Source of the DNA: Mobilitalea sibirica
GTDB lineage: Bacteria > Bacillota > Clostridia > Lachnospirales > Lachnospiraceae
Length of the DNA: 64,000 nt
Reading direction: 5' to 3'
NCBI RefSeq assembly: GCF_015999265.1
Contig: NZ_JAEAGR010000008.1
Span: 62,001-126,000 of the forward strand
Part shown: positions 18,127 through 26,636 of the stretch, in pieces
Position numbering within the stretch: position 1 is the first letter of the stretch
Layout of the letters: each line of letters opens with the position of its first letter
Notes under the pieces: generated by a model
Databases searched by the model: none
The model's input: the letters and a program-made list of their open reading frames with translations, nothing else
Told to the model about the DNA's origin: nothing
Position numbers and translations under genes: made by a program

Positions 18127-18221
18127 TAGAATCAGTGTTAGCATTGATTTTAAAAATCCATAATGATATAATGTCAAAAGATAAGATATTAACGCAAGAC
18201 GGACGGATAAGGAGCGGCTGT

Positions 18222-19256
18222 ATGAGGCATATCATAGTATTAAGCGATGATAATTCAATACAAGGAGAGATTAGCCGGACCTTAGAACAGGCCGGTTATA
18301 AGGTATCTGCTATGGAGTTTTCAGCAGTATCATCGGAGCTTCTTATGCAACAACCGGAGCTTATACTACTTGACACCTCTTTAAGTAATACTAAGGCTTA
18401 TATGCTTTATGATAAATTAAAGGACGGGATGATAATTCCAGAGATACCGATTTTGTTCCTTGTCGAAGGGGATAATGAAAGTATCCTAAAGGCTGTGAAA
18501 GCCGGTGCCGCTGATGTTATTACAAAGCCAATTCTACCGGAGATTTTAACGAACAGAGCTAACCTCCAGTTAGAACTGATGGAATACCGTAAAAAGGTGC
18601 CGGAAGTAGAAAAATATCAGGATGCCATATCCGTAAGCTTTGCGGAGCTGGTAGAGTGCCGGGATTATACCACCGGAGGTCATCTGAAGAATACAACCCT
18701 ATATTTTAAAATACTTTTAGAGGAAGTACTAAAACAGGATAAGTATAAACATCTATTTTCACAGGAAGAGGTTAGGGACTTGGTGAGAGCCGCCCCCCTT
18801 CATGATATTGGAAAAATCGGTATTAATGATGATATCCTTCGAAAAGCCTCTACCCTTAATTATAATGAGTTTGAGTACATGAAGACCCATACGATACTGG
18901 GGAAAGAAACCTTCGAAAAGATTATCAAAGAAACTGGGGGTACCAGGGTATTACAACTGGCGAAGGATTTGGCTTATTGCCATCATGAAAGATGGGATGG
19001 GACAGGATATCCCAGTGGATTAAAAGGGGATGAGATACCGCTTTATGCGAGAATTCTTACCATTGCAGATGTATATGATGCATTAACGTCAGACCGTGCC
19101 TATAAAGAAGCATTTTCCCATCAAAAGGCTCTAAAAATCATAACAGAAGGAAAGGGTAGTATATTCGACCCGGACTTAATTGATATATTTATTCATATTA
19201 ACGAACGATTTGAACAGGCGCTTTATCAGAAAGAACAAGAGGGCGCCGTTTCATAG
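18222..19256 (+). CDS. response regulator with HD-GYP c-di-GMP phosphodiesterase domain
   Basis: The 344-residue protein pairs an N-terminal receiver (phospho-acceptor in LILLDTS, conserved Lys in VITKPI) with a C-terminal HD-GYP domain. The latter shows HDIGKIGI and HHERWDGTGYPSGLKGDEIP, so the HD pair and GYP motif are intact. Such proteins hydrolyse cyclic di-GMP. ATG 18222 is chosen for its AAGGAGC site. It lies 15 bp before dnaX. Note that a diguanylate cyclase and a c-di-GMP riboswitch are carried on the element downstream. Confidence 0.9.
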   Translation: MRHIIVLSDDNSIQGEISRTLEQAGYKVSAMEFSAVSSELLMQQPELILLDTSLSNTKAYMLYDKLKDGMIIPEIPILFLVEGDNESILKAVKAGAADVITKPILPEILTNRANLQLELMEYRKKVPEVEKYQDAISVSFAELVECRDYTTGGHLKNTTLYFKILLEEVLKQDKYKHLFSQEEVRDLVRAAPLHDIGKIGINDDILRKASTLNYNEFEYMKTHTILGKETFEKIIKETGGTRVLQLAKDLAYCHHERWDGTGYPSGLKGDEIPLYARILTIADVYDALTSDRAYKEAFSHQKALKIITEGKGSIFDPDLIDIFIHINERFEQALYQKEQEGAVS

Positions 19257-19270
19257 AAAGGAAGCTGTTT

Positions 19271-20848
19271 ATGTCCTATACGGCTCTTTACAGAAAGTTT
19301 CGCCCGGACAATTTTCATGATGTGAAAGGGCAGGAACATATTGTATCAACAATTAAAAATCAGATGAAGGCTGGCAGAATCGGACATGCCTATCTTTTTT
19401 GCGGAACAAGGGGAACCGGTAAGACTACAGTAGCCAAGCTACTTGCAAAGGTGGTTAATTGTGAGAACCCGGTGGATGGAAATCCCTGCAATGAATGTAG
19501 GATGTGCAAGGGGATTGCGGCCCAAACCTCGATGAATGTCATAGAAATCGATGCGGCCTCCAATAACGGCGTGGATAATGTCCGTGAGATTGTGGAAGAA
19601 GTACGGTATTCGCCCACCGAAGGTCGATATAAGGTGTATATTATTGACGAGGTGCATATGCTTTCCACGGGAGCCTTTAATGCACTGCTTAAAACAATAG
19701 AAGAACCTCCCTCTTATGTCATCTTTATCTTGGCAACCACAGAGGTTCATAAGATACCGATTACAATCTTATCCCGTTGTCAAAGATATGATTTTAAGAG
19801 AATAACGGTTGATACCATCACAGACCGGCTCTCGGAGCTGATGAGGGAAGAGAATATTGAAGCAGAGGAAAAGGCGCTTCGTTATGTTGCCAGAGTGGCG
19901 GACGGTTCTCTACGTGATGCCCTCAGCTTACTGGATCAGTGTATCTCCTTCTATCTGGGGCAAAAGATAACCTATGATAATGTTTTAGAAGTACTTGGAG
20001 CAGTTGACACCCTGGTTTATGCTAGACTTTTGGAACTTATCCGCAATCAAGATGTAGCAGGCTGTATTAAGCTATTGGAAGAGATTGAAAGCAGTGGTCG
20101 TGACCTGGGACAGTTTACAATTGAATTTATCTGGTATCTGCGTAATCTATTGTTAATTAAAACCTCCGAAGATGTATCGGAACTAATCATAGAGATTTCC
20201 TCGGAGAACATGGAGATTATGCAAAAGGAAGCCACTTTTATAGAGGAAACGGTTTTAATGAGATATATCAGGGTGTTCTCGGAACTGTCGAATCAGATCC
20301 GCTATGCCTCCAGAAAAAGAGTCTTGATAGAGATTGCTCTGATTAAGCTATGTAAACCGGAGATGGAACAAAATCTTGATTCTATATTAGATCGCATGAA
20401 GCGGTTAGAAGAAAAATTAGAAAAAGGGGTAGTTGTAGATGCGGGAGAGCATGCCGCGACAGCGCCTATGGCAGATACGAAAGCTCCTCCTGTGAAAAAA
20501 CCGGTGATATTACCGGAAGCCCTACCGGAGGATATGAAGGAAGCGGCAAAGAACTGGAGAAATATTGTGTCTCAGGTAACAAGGAAAGCCCCGGCCTTAG
20601 GCTCGGTATTACACGGAGCAACCTTAAGTATGGACGGGGAGCAAGGTCTTTTAATTGTGGTTATGAACAGCCTCGATAAGGATGTGATTGAAAGAGAAGC
20701 GCATCTTCAACTGATCAAGGATGTGATAGCCGGGCTTATCCAAAAACAGGTACAGATAAAGGTGAAGTTTTTGGATAAAGAGAAGGAACGTATGGATGAG
20801 GTTGTGGATTTAACAAAAATCATAAAAATGCCGATTCAATACGAGTAA
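19271..20848 (+). CDS. dnaX: DNA polymerase III subunit gamma/tau
   Basis: The 525-residue clamp-loader ATPase opens with MSYTALYRKFRPDNFHDVKGQEH, typical of DnaX. Walker A GTRGTGKTT (about 43-51), four zinc-binding cysteines between CENPVDG and CRMC, Walker B IIDEVHML and the SRC sensor (LSRCQRYDFKR) are all present. The C-terminal tau part (about 370-525) is short and variable, as in Firmicutes. It is followed by ybaB and recR, the classic Firmicute cluster. Confidence 0.97.
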   Translation: MSYTALYRKFRPDNFHDVKGQEHIVSTIKNQMKAGRIGHAYLFCGTRGTGKTTVAKLLAKVVNCENPVDGNPCNECRMCKGIAAQTSMNVIEIDAASNNGVDNVREIVEEVRYSPTEGRYKVYIIDEVHMLSTGAFNALLKTIEEPPSYVIFILATTEVHKIPITILSRCQRYDFKRITVDTITDRLSELMREENIEAEEKALRYVARVADGSLRDALSLLDQCISFYLGQKITYDNVLEVLGAVDTLVYARLLELIRNQDVAGCIKLLEEIESSGRDLGQFTIEFIWYLRNLLLIKTSEDVSELIIEISSENMEIMQKEATFIEETVLMRYIRVFSELSNQIRYASRKRVLIEIALIKLCKPEMEQNLDSILDRMKRLEEKLEKGVVVDAGEHAATAPMADTKAPPVKKPVILPEALPEDMKEAAKNWRNIVSQVTRKAPALGSVLHGATLSMDGEQGLLIVVMNSLDKDVIEREAHLQLIKDVIAGLIQKQVQIKVKFLDKEKERMDEVVDLTKIIKMPIQYE

Positions 20849-21098
20849 ACAGGTATTGATAATATAGAAAAAGCGATATGGATGATAGGATCAAAAAGTA
20901 TACTGCATCTAAATTAGAAGATAAGTTAATCTAATATTGTGATTTATCGTTTTGCAAAGTCAGTTGATTGACATACTTGCTTAACAGTAATCTAATAAGT
21001 AATAACTAATATTTACGTAATTGGTATAATATTATAAAATATAAGATAGTCTCTATAGTAAATCACCGTATAGAGGAGAATGAAAGGAGTAATATAAG
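20849..21098. promoter_or_regulatory. dnaX-ybaB intergenic region
   Basis: No signal-recognition-particle RNA or tRNA is seen here. TTGACATACTTGC near 20969 could supply a -35 box for ybaB-recR, and AATGAAAGGAG forms the ybaB ribosome site. Confidence 0.35.
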
Positions 21099-21452
21099 AT
21101 GGCTAAAAGAGGTGGATTTCCCGGAGGCGGTTTGCCCGGAAATATGAACAATTTAATGAAACAGGCACAGAGAATGCAAAAACAAATGGAGGAAAAGACC
21201 AAGGAATTGGAAGATAAGGTTTGGGAAGCCAGTGCCGGCGGTGGAGCTGTAACAGTTACGGTCTCCGGTAAGAAAGAACTGGTTTCTGTTAAACTTGCCC
21301 CTGAAGTGGTTGATCCCGATGATATAGAGATGTTACAGGACTTAATCGTTGCAGCGGCAAATGAAGCACTTAGAAAGATGGAGGAAGAATCATCTGAGGT
21401 AATGGGTCAGATTACCGGCGGTATGGGCGGTCTTGGAGGATTTCCTTTCTAA
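21099..21452 (+). CDS. ybaB: YbaB/EbfC nucleoid-associated protein
   Basis: The 117-residue protein has the Gly/Pro-rich N terminus ([20 protein letters not shown]), a long helix and the central [20 protein letters not shown] hairpin typical of the family, which binds DNA as a tweezer-shaped dimer. The strong site GAAAGGAG precedes ATG. Its stop codon overlaps the recR start (TAATG), so the two are coupled. Confidence 0.95.
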   Translation: MAKRGGFPGGGLPGNMNNLMKQAQRMQKQMEEKTKELEDKVWEASAGGGAVTVTVSGKKELVSVKLAPEVVDPDDIEMLQDLIVAAANEALRKMEEESSEVMGQITGGMGGLGGFPF

Positions 21453-22048
21453 TGGATTATTACAGTAATCAAATCAGTAAGTTAATAGAGGAGCTCTCAA
21501 GACTTCCGGGAATTGGTACAAAGACAGCCCAGAGGCTTGCTTTTCATATCATTAATATGCCTGAGGAACAGGTAGCGGGTCTCTCAAGTTCCATTGTTGA
21601 AGCGAAGAAAAATATCCGTTACTGTAAGGACTGCTTAACCTTAACGGATAAGGAGTTATGTCCGATCTGCTCCTCTCAGGGAAGAAATAAACGCCAGATT
21701 ATGGTTGTTGAGAATCCCAGGGATCTGGCCGCTTATGAAAAGACAGGCAAGTACGACGGAGTTTATCATGTCCTTCACGGTGCGATATCACCCATGCTTG
21801 GTATAGGTCCGGCAGATATTAAGTTGAAGGAGCTGATGTTGCGTCTTCAGGGGGACATTGATGAAGTGATCATAGCAACCAACTCAAGCCTAGAAGGTGA
21901 AGCAACGGCCATGTATCTTAGTAAGCTGATTAAACCGGCAGGTATTAAGGTAAGTAGGATTGCCAGCGGTATCCCGGTTGGCGGTGACTTGGAATACATT
22001 GACGAAGTAACACTTCTGCGGGCCTTTGAGGGCAGGGTGGAACTGTAA
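21452..22048 (+). CDS. recR: recombination mediator RecR
   Basis: At 198 residues it is full length. The helix-hairpin-helix ([19 protein letters not shown]) is followed by the Cys4 zinc finger (CKDC, then CPIC, about 57-72) and the TOPRIM domain ([16 protein letters not shown]). It loads RecA in gap repair together with RecFO. The stop codon lies 15 bp before the left end of the Tn7-like element, suggesting that the recR 3' end or the sequence just after it serves as the attachment site. Confidence 0.97.
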   Translation: MDYYSNQISKLIEELSRLPGIGTKTAQRLAFHIINMPEEQVAGLSSSIVEAKKNIRYCKDCLTLTDKELCPICSSQGRNKRQIMVVENPRDLAAYEKTGKYDGVYHVLHGAISPMLGIGPADIKLKELMLRLQGDIDEVIIATNSSLEGEATAMYLSKLIKPAGIKVSRIASGIPVGGDLEYIDEVTLLRAFEGRVEL

Positions 22049-22063
22049 AATAAAAAATCATAA

Positions 22064-22493
22064 TGTATTACCCAAATAAACTTATATCAAAAAGCAAATT
22101 CAACACTAAAGTTGTATCAAAGGACATGGTTTTAAGGAGGCGAAAGCCTTTCTTTCTACCATGTTTTTTATTTCTTAATCCTTATTCCTTGCATCTTGGC
22201 TCTATTCGTATAGCCTTGAAAAGTCAATGGATGGAAAGACTAAATGGAAAACAGAATGGAAAAGAAAAATGGATAAAAAACACTCTTAACCCTTGATCCT
22301 TAACCCGTAATTCTGAAACAACTTTATTTGCATTTCAGCAGGATTAAGGCCTAAGATTTAAGGGAAAAGTGAATGGAATTGAGAATGGATGATAAAATGG
22401 ATAAAAATGGGGATTGGCTTGAGTAGGGGGTTGTGGGGAGAATTATGATAAATGTTTATTTGCAGGGTGAAAAATGTTTATTTGGTGTATACA
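22064..22493 (+). repeat. 430-bp mini-element, left copy
   Basis: The unit has its own terminal inverted repeats: TGTATTACCCAAATAAAC at the left and, inverted, TGTATACACCAAATAAAC at the right. TnsB-site-like motifs point inward from both ends: CAAATAAACTTATATCA and TAAAGTTGTATCA on the left; inverted CAAATAAACATTT twice and AAATAAAGTTGT once on the right. It is identical by eye, base for base, to 61445-61874. It encodes no credible protein, so it looks like a non-autonomous derivative mobilised by the Tns proteins. Confidence 0.85.
22124..22170 (+). terminator. hairpin with GAAA tetraloop inside mini-element
   Basis: Outer stem ACATGGT/ACCATGT encloses an inner AGGC-GAAA-GCCT hairpin and is followed by six T. 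It acts as a terminator for transcription entering from recR. The second copy lies at 61505-61551. Confidence 0.7.
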
Positions 22494-23133
22494 TAGATAG
22501 AATCAAGAAAAAAGGGTTAAGAAATAAGAAAAAAATAGAACAGAAATGAAGGACTTAAAAACTTATATCAAAGTGAAAATAAAGTTGTATTACTGGGAGC
22601 ATAGGAAAAAGAAAAAAAGAATGTCATGCCTTGATAATACAGGGGTTGGGTAGTATGAGTCCCATTAAGATAATGGTAAAAACAGTATTTTTATGATAGA
22701 ACATTATTTACATAATGATAAAACATGGCCTTTTTTTCTGTTTCTAAAAATTGCTCAAAATAAAAAGACTTTAAAACAGTGAAAACGAAAAGTTATATCA
22801 AAATAAAAATAAAGTTGTGAGGGAGGGATCTTAGAAGTTTTTTCTAAAGACATTGTTTAACTATATAAAATTATAACAATAAAAATATAAGAGGCTCAAT
22901 AGATAGCAGGGTATCGTACTAATGTGGTGATATATAATTGAGAAGTCATTCTTGGTCAGTGTATAATAAAAATATGATTGGGTTTGTTGTAAAAAGTCTT
23001 TAGAAAGAGCATTTAATGAAAATATACCAATAGAAGTAAGCAAGAAAATTGAATATATATTTACTTGTTATTTTCAATAAAATTCAATGGTGTTAAGTGG
23101 AAAAGTAATAATAGAACTTTGGAGGTGTACTTA
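22494..23133. other. left-end interior with paired TnsB-site-like repeats
   Basis: No gene is supported. Two similar pairs of direct motifs occur: ACTTATATCAAA (22561) with AAATAAAGTTGTATTAC (22577), and AGTTATATCAAA (22791) with AAATAAAGTTGTGAG (22807). They match the sites inside the left end of the 430-bp unit and keep the same orientation, so they may be further TnsB sites. Confidence 0.55.
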
Positions 23134-23625
23134 TTGGAAAATAAAGATATTAAGAGATCCTGTTGAATAAGTGACGAAAATTCTGCTAGTATAGCAGAAA
23201 GAGTCTATATATGCCCTGTATGTAAAGGGCATACCCAAGAGGTTAAAGCCATAACTGTCAAACATTTTGTAGTAGAAAGTCTTGTAGACATGATTTATGA
23301 GGAGAATTATCGCACTTGCTTAAATGAAGATTGTGATGTTATCTACTATGACTTAGGGGAGAAAACAATATTCAGAAAAAAAGATATGAAAATTCCTATT
23401 TGGTATAAAAAAGATGCTGACCCTAAATATATATGTTACTGCAATCAAGTTACAGAGAAACAAATTATTAATGCAGTTTTAAATGATGGGGCGAAAAATA
23501 TAAAGGATATTATTAGGTTTACTGGAGCAATGAAGAATGGAAAATGCGAAATAAAGAATCCTTTAGGTAAATGCTGTAGTCCTTTTATTCAAGAGACTAT
23601 TAATAAAGTTTTAAATAATAAATAG
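23134..23625 (+). CDS. CopZ-like BFD-type [2Fe-2S] protein, candidate selenoprotein
   Basis: Starting at TTG 23134, seven bases after GGAGGTG, the frame reads MENKDIKRSC, an in-frame TGA (23164-23166), then ISDENSASIAERVYICPVC and on to 23625. The part after TGA has a zinc-finger-like N domain (CPVCKGH, CLNEDCD) and a BFD-like domain (CYCNQVTEKQI, then CEIKNPLGKCC), as in CopZ-type copper chaperones. A perfect 7-bp hairpin with loop AGTAT (23181-23199) starts 14 nt after TGA, placing a G and U in the apical loop as a bacterial SECIS requires. Sec would follow Cys in the N terminus. A nonsense mutation is the alternative; the next ATG (23290) has no ribosome site and would remove the first zinc motif. 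Confidence 0.72.
23181..23199 (+). promoter_or_regulatory. putative bacterial SECIS element
   Basis: TTCTGCT pairs with AGCAGAA around loop AGTAT. The loop begins 21 nt after the TGA codon, within the range of known bacterial SECIS elements, with G as its second base followed by U. Confidence 0.6.
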
Positions 23626-23674
23626 AAATCTATGAGCATCATTCTTTTTATGAACAATAATTGGAGGATGGAAA

Positions 23675-24259
23675 ATGTTCGATAATATAAGATTGGAAAG
23701 AACAATGTGTTATGGGAATTGCCCTGTTTATAATGTGACAGTAGATAAAGAGGGTAATGATAAATATGAAGGAGAAATGTTTGTATATAAAAGTGGAGAG
23801 TATCAGTGGAAGATTCCAAGCAAGAAGGTAAAACAGTTAATTGATTTAATTGAGAACTTTGGATTTAAATCTTTCGTTTATCAACCACTAAATGGGTTAG
23901 TTACAGATCAACCTTCTTGTATTACCACAGTAAAATATTCTGATGGTGATTCTAAAGAAATTGATCATTACTATGGTGATATTTTACTAGACGATAGTCT
24001 AACAGATTTTGAAAAAAAGATAGAGAACATAATTGGTACTAAAAAATATGTGAATCCCAAATTATATATATACGAAGTAACCGAAAAGGTTGCAGAGCCA
24101 CTATGCAGATATTTAGTTATTTCTGCTTCAAAGGAAGAAGCGATAAATTTAGTAAATAAAGAATCTGATATACAAGATATACTGGAGTGGCAAATAAACA
24201 AGATAGGAATTGCTACAGATGATTATTATGGACCTGTGATAATAATGAAAGGTATTTAA
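23675..24259 (+). CDS. DUF6438-like protein
   Basis: The 194-residue protein begins IRLERTMCYGNCPVYNVTVDKEG, the conserved CYGxCPxY signature of DUF6438 proteins, whose function is unknown. The remainder is a soluble alpha/beta chain with no signal peptide. Start ATG 23675 follows TTGGAGGATGG. It lies just after the CopZ-like gene in the same direction but is separated by about 50 bp. Whether its two cysteines cooperate with the iron-sulfur protein is speculation. Confidence 0.7.
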   Translation: MFDNIRLERTMCYGNCPVYNVTVDKEGNDKYEGEMFVYKSGEYQWKIPSKKVKQLIDLIENFGFKSFVYQPLNGLVTDQPSCITTVKYSDGDSKEIDHYYGDILLDDSLTDFEKKIENIIGTKKYVNPKLYIYEVTEKVAEPLCRYLVISASKEEAINLVNKESDIQDILEWQINKIGIATDDYYGPVIIMKGI

Positions 24260-24633
24260 TTATAAAATAAAAGTTGCCTGTAATAGATTGTTTTCACATA
24301 AAAATTAGTATAATACAAACAAAAGATAGGTACTGCAAATGCCTTGACTTCTGGAGTGTTTTTTATAAGAGAAGTGTTTCTGATTTTAGTGCATAAGAAT
24401 AAAGGCAATTAAAGAATTGTTTTTCTTATTCTTTTACAGTAAAATATAAATATATAAAAATTGATGATTCAAAAGGAGCCATTTGTACATGATTTATGTA
24501 TATAATAGGTTAGTGTTTAAAATAAATAATGAAATGGAAAAGGCCGCCTGTTGCTAATTACAGGCGGTCTTTCATATTATATGTAATTTTAAATTTTTAT
24601 AAAAATACAAAAATACACTTTAGAAAGTAGGTA
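24260..24633. other. AT-rich spacer with a terminator
   Basis: No gene supported up to the small membrane ORF at 24634; it contains the strong hairpin listed separately. Confidence 0.5.
24542..24573 (+). terminator. terminator hairpin
   Basis: The 8-bp stem CCGCCTGT/ACAGGCGG, extended by GG/TC pairing, is followed by TCTTTC. It ends transcription from the genes upstream. Confidence 0.75.
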
Positions 24634-24729
24634 ATGAGTATGAGTTTCCAAGGCATAGAAAAAGTAATTATTTTAGCGGTGCTAATTATTGCAATGGTTG
24701 GGATTTTTGTAATGGTTAAAAGAAAATAA
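24634..24729 (+). CDS. 31-residue single-pass membrane peptide
   Basis: MSMSFQGIEKV is followed by the hydrophobic segment IILAVLIIAMVGIFVMV and ends KRK. It is a small membrane peptide with positive residues at the C-terminal side. It lies 24 bp before the next gene and shares its direction. Ribosome site AAAGTAGGT is weak, so expression is uncertain. Confidence 0.5.
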   Translation: MSMSFQGIEKVIILAVLIIAMVGIFVMVKRK

Positions 24730-24753
24730 TTAATATGAAGGAGGAAAATTATA

Positions 24754-25140
24754 GTGAGAGAAATAACAGAAGAACAGAAAAAGGAAATAATAACTAATTA
24801 CAATTATCTATCAGACTATCAGAGGAAGGTATTATATAGTTTATATCTGGTTCTTAAAGATAAAAGTAAGGAGATTGAAAGTGCAGTAACTTATATCTAT
24901 GATTACGAAGTTAGAGTTACACAGGAGGAATTACAAGAAATATATAGTTTAGTGAATAAGCCTTTAATGTTTGATATAGGCAATATAAACTCGTGTATAA
25001 ACTGGCTTGAGGGATATGATTGTATAACAATGGAAAAAAGTAAAATAGCCAGAAACTTTAAAATTTCCGATAAGGTAAAATGGATTCTAAGCAATGCAGT
25101 ATTTGATGAGAATAAGAAAATAATAGACTTAAATATATAA
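24754..25140 (+). CDS. hypothetical protein
   Basis: The 128-residue, mostly helical acidic protein begins MREITEEQKKEIITNYNYLS and shows no membrane segment or known motif. Start GTG 24754 follows AAGGAGGAAA. It may be co-transcribed with the small membrane peptide upstream. Function not recognised. Confidence 0.65.
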   Translation: MREITEEQKKEIITNYNYLSDYQRKVLYSLYLVLKDKSKEIESAVTYIYDYEVRVTQEELQEIYSLVNKPLMFDIGNINSCINWLEGYDCITMEKSKIARNFKISDKVKWILSNAVFDENKKIIDLNI

Positions 25141-25237
25141 TAAATTTAGTGAAAAATTTTTTATGACTATTTAAAAGATAAAACAATCTCTTCTCTTTAA
25201 TTCTTATGACTTAAACTATTTATCAGGAGGTTTAATA

Positions 25238-25333
25238 GTGCATCCTAGAAAAATATATGGTCTAAAAAATAACTACTGGGAAAAACAGAAGAAAAAATGG
25301 GCTAAGTTAGTTAGGTTATTCAGAGGTTACTAA
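25238..25333 (+). CDS. 31-residue basic peptide
   Basis: GTG 25238 follows a perfect AGGAGG by seven bases. The product, MHPRKIYGLKNNYWEKQKKK and 11 more residues, is strongly basic and aromatic, with a good ribosome site supporting expression. I do not recognise it. Confidence 0.45.
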   Translation: MHPRKIYGLKNNYWEKQKKKWAKLVRLFRGY

Positions 25334-25410
25334 GTGGAAGAATACTTATAAAATGTAAAATATTAGAGTTAAATTTATCATATGTTTATAAAGATGTTTA
25401 CTAAGTAATA

Positions 25411-25439
25411 AGGAAGAATAAGGTAAACCTATTCTTCCT
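25411..25439. terminator. bidirectional terminator
   Basis: AGGAAGAAT pairs with ATTCTTCCT around AGGTAAACCT. It overlaps the 3' end of the minus-strand four-helix gene and faces the small basic peptide gene. Confidence 0.6.
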
Positions 25440-25824
25440 CACATTCCATATACATAAATAGTTTTTTTCTATATCCATGAAGCATCTTTACTATTTCATC
25501 AATTACTAGATTAATTGAGTCAAATTGATCTTGGGTGATATATTTTCGTCTAAGACATAGCAATAGCCAACTTTTAGTCTCCATTGTGGAGCCAATAGCA
25601 ATATTAATATGATATAATTCTCGCTTTACAGAATACTGGCTATTTCCTTCAGCAATATTGGCAGATACAGAATTTGCAGATCTAATGATTTGAGATTTGG
25701 TTGCATATTCTTCAAACTTGGGAAAGTTTCCTAGTATTCCATATATAAGATCGCTTAGTTCAATGGCCTTATGCCAAACCTTCAATTGGGTAAAATCTCT
25801 AATTTGTGTTGTCTGATTACTCAT
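25429..25824 (-). CDS. four-helix-bundle protein (23S rRNA intervening-sequence/avd-like family)
   Basis: The 131-residue protein shows the family signatures FTQLKVWHKAIELSDLIYG, QIIRSANSVSANIAEG and then an ELYHINIAIGSTMETKSWLL helix. Proteins of this fold are found in rRNA intervening sequences and as accessory proteins of diversity-generating retroelements. No reverse transcriptase or variable repeat is nearby, so the role here is unknown. ATG 25824 is preferred; an upstream ATG at 25833 overlaps the ribosome site. Confidence 0.85.
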   Translation of the reverse strand: MSNQTTQIRDFTQLKVWHKAIELSDLIYGILGNFPKFEEYATKSQIIRSANSVSANIAEGNSQYSVKRELYHINIAIGSTMETKSWLLLCLRRKYITQDQFDSINLVIDEIVKMLHGYRKKLFMYMECEEE

Positions 25825-25972
25825 ATAAATCATCCTTTCGTTTATGTATTTTGTAGGAGACAGAAAAAATAAAATGTATTATCTCTATCCCCTTATGGAA
25901 TTAACATAACACATAAGAATAAGTAATCAGGTGGAAAGGTTGAAATTTTTGGTACTAATGTAAAATATACAA

Positions 25973-26002
25973 AAAGCAACTGCTCATTAAGGCAGTTGCT
26001 TT
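25973..26002. terminator. bidirectional terminator
   Basis: The 11-bp stem AAAGCAACTGC/GCAGTTGCTTT lies after the minus-strand gene 26035-26319, with a T-rich tail in that direction. Confidence 0.75.
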
Positions 26003-26034
26003 AAAGGAGTGTATGTTGTAAATAGTATGTCAAA

Positions 26035-26319
26035 TTAGTTTGATAGCAATTGATTTTGAATACATTGCTTAATCTTAGATAAATCAATAACTTTATAGTT
26101 TTTAGAAGCAAGGGTATTGTAGAGGCTAATACCAACTTCAATAAACTCATTGGCTATATAGCCATATTCGATAAAATATTCAGAAACACTTTTGCAGGTT
26201 GCATTAAATTGTTTTAATAAAAAGTATCTAGTTAATATCTTCGCAGTAATTTCTTTTCTTGCATTAGTCTGTATAAACATAGACTCGTTTGATTCCAGAA
26301 TTACCATATAATTATTCAT
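26035..26319 (-). CDS. hypothetical protein
   Basis: The 94-residue protein starts MNNYMVILESNESMFIQTNA after GGAGGGATC. It is mainly helical, with no membrane segment and no known motif. It is a single-gene unit on the minus strand that diverges from the partition operon. Confidence 0.65.
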   Translation of the reverse strand: MNNYMVILESNESMFIQTNARKEITAKILTRYFLLKQFNATCKSVSEYFIEYGYIANEFIEVGISLYNTLASKNYKVIDLSKIKQCIQNQLLSN

Positions 26320-26636
26320 TTAGATCCCTCCTAGAAAATTTATATCATGATAAATATAGATAATTTCTGGTTTCAAGTATTTTATTTTCAAGATTATGTT
26401 ATAAATTTTGTCGCTATAAAATAATCTTGAAGCCTTGTAATACAAAGAGTTGGGGTTGATTGACTAATATACATATTATATTTAAGAAAAGTAGGAGCCA
26501 AATAAAAGGCTCTTATTTTTTTGTAAAAATACTTGCAATCATTAACCTACACTTAATAAAATGCATCAGAATCAAAACATAAGGTATTTAATAAAAATGA
26601 TGGATTCAACATTAATTTTGAAGAGGAGTGATTTGT
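26320..26636. promoter_or_regulatory. divergent region upstream of partition operon
   Basis: CAAGATTAT and ATAATCTTG (about 26390-26434) form an inverted repeat around ATAAATTTTGTCGC, and a hairpin terminator with GAGCC/GGCTC lies at 26493-26522. The inverted repeat could be an operator or part of a centromere-like site for the ParM/ParR pair. I see no clear iterated parC repeat. Confidence 0.4.

Noticed and set aside
20849-21098. Signal-recognition-particle RNA near dnaX
   Set aside because: The conserved GGAAGCAGC-type core of the small SRP RNA is not present between dnaX and ybaB.
22059-22063. 5-bp target-site duplication of the whole element
   Set aside because: Left flank CATAA and right flank ATAAA share only ATAA in a shifted register, so a duplication is not established.
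22063-22296. 77-residue ORF in the 430-bp repeat (also at 61423-61677)
   Set aside because: It runs through the terminal repeat, TnsB-like sites and the terminator hairpin, has no ribosome site and no protein-like pattern, so it is a chance reading frame.
25429-25824. Diversity-generating retroelement from the avd-like protein
   Set aside because: No reverse transcriptase gene or template/variable repeat pair is nearby.
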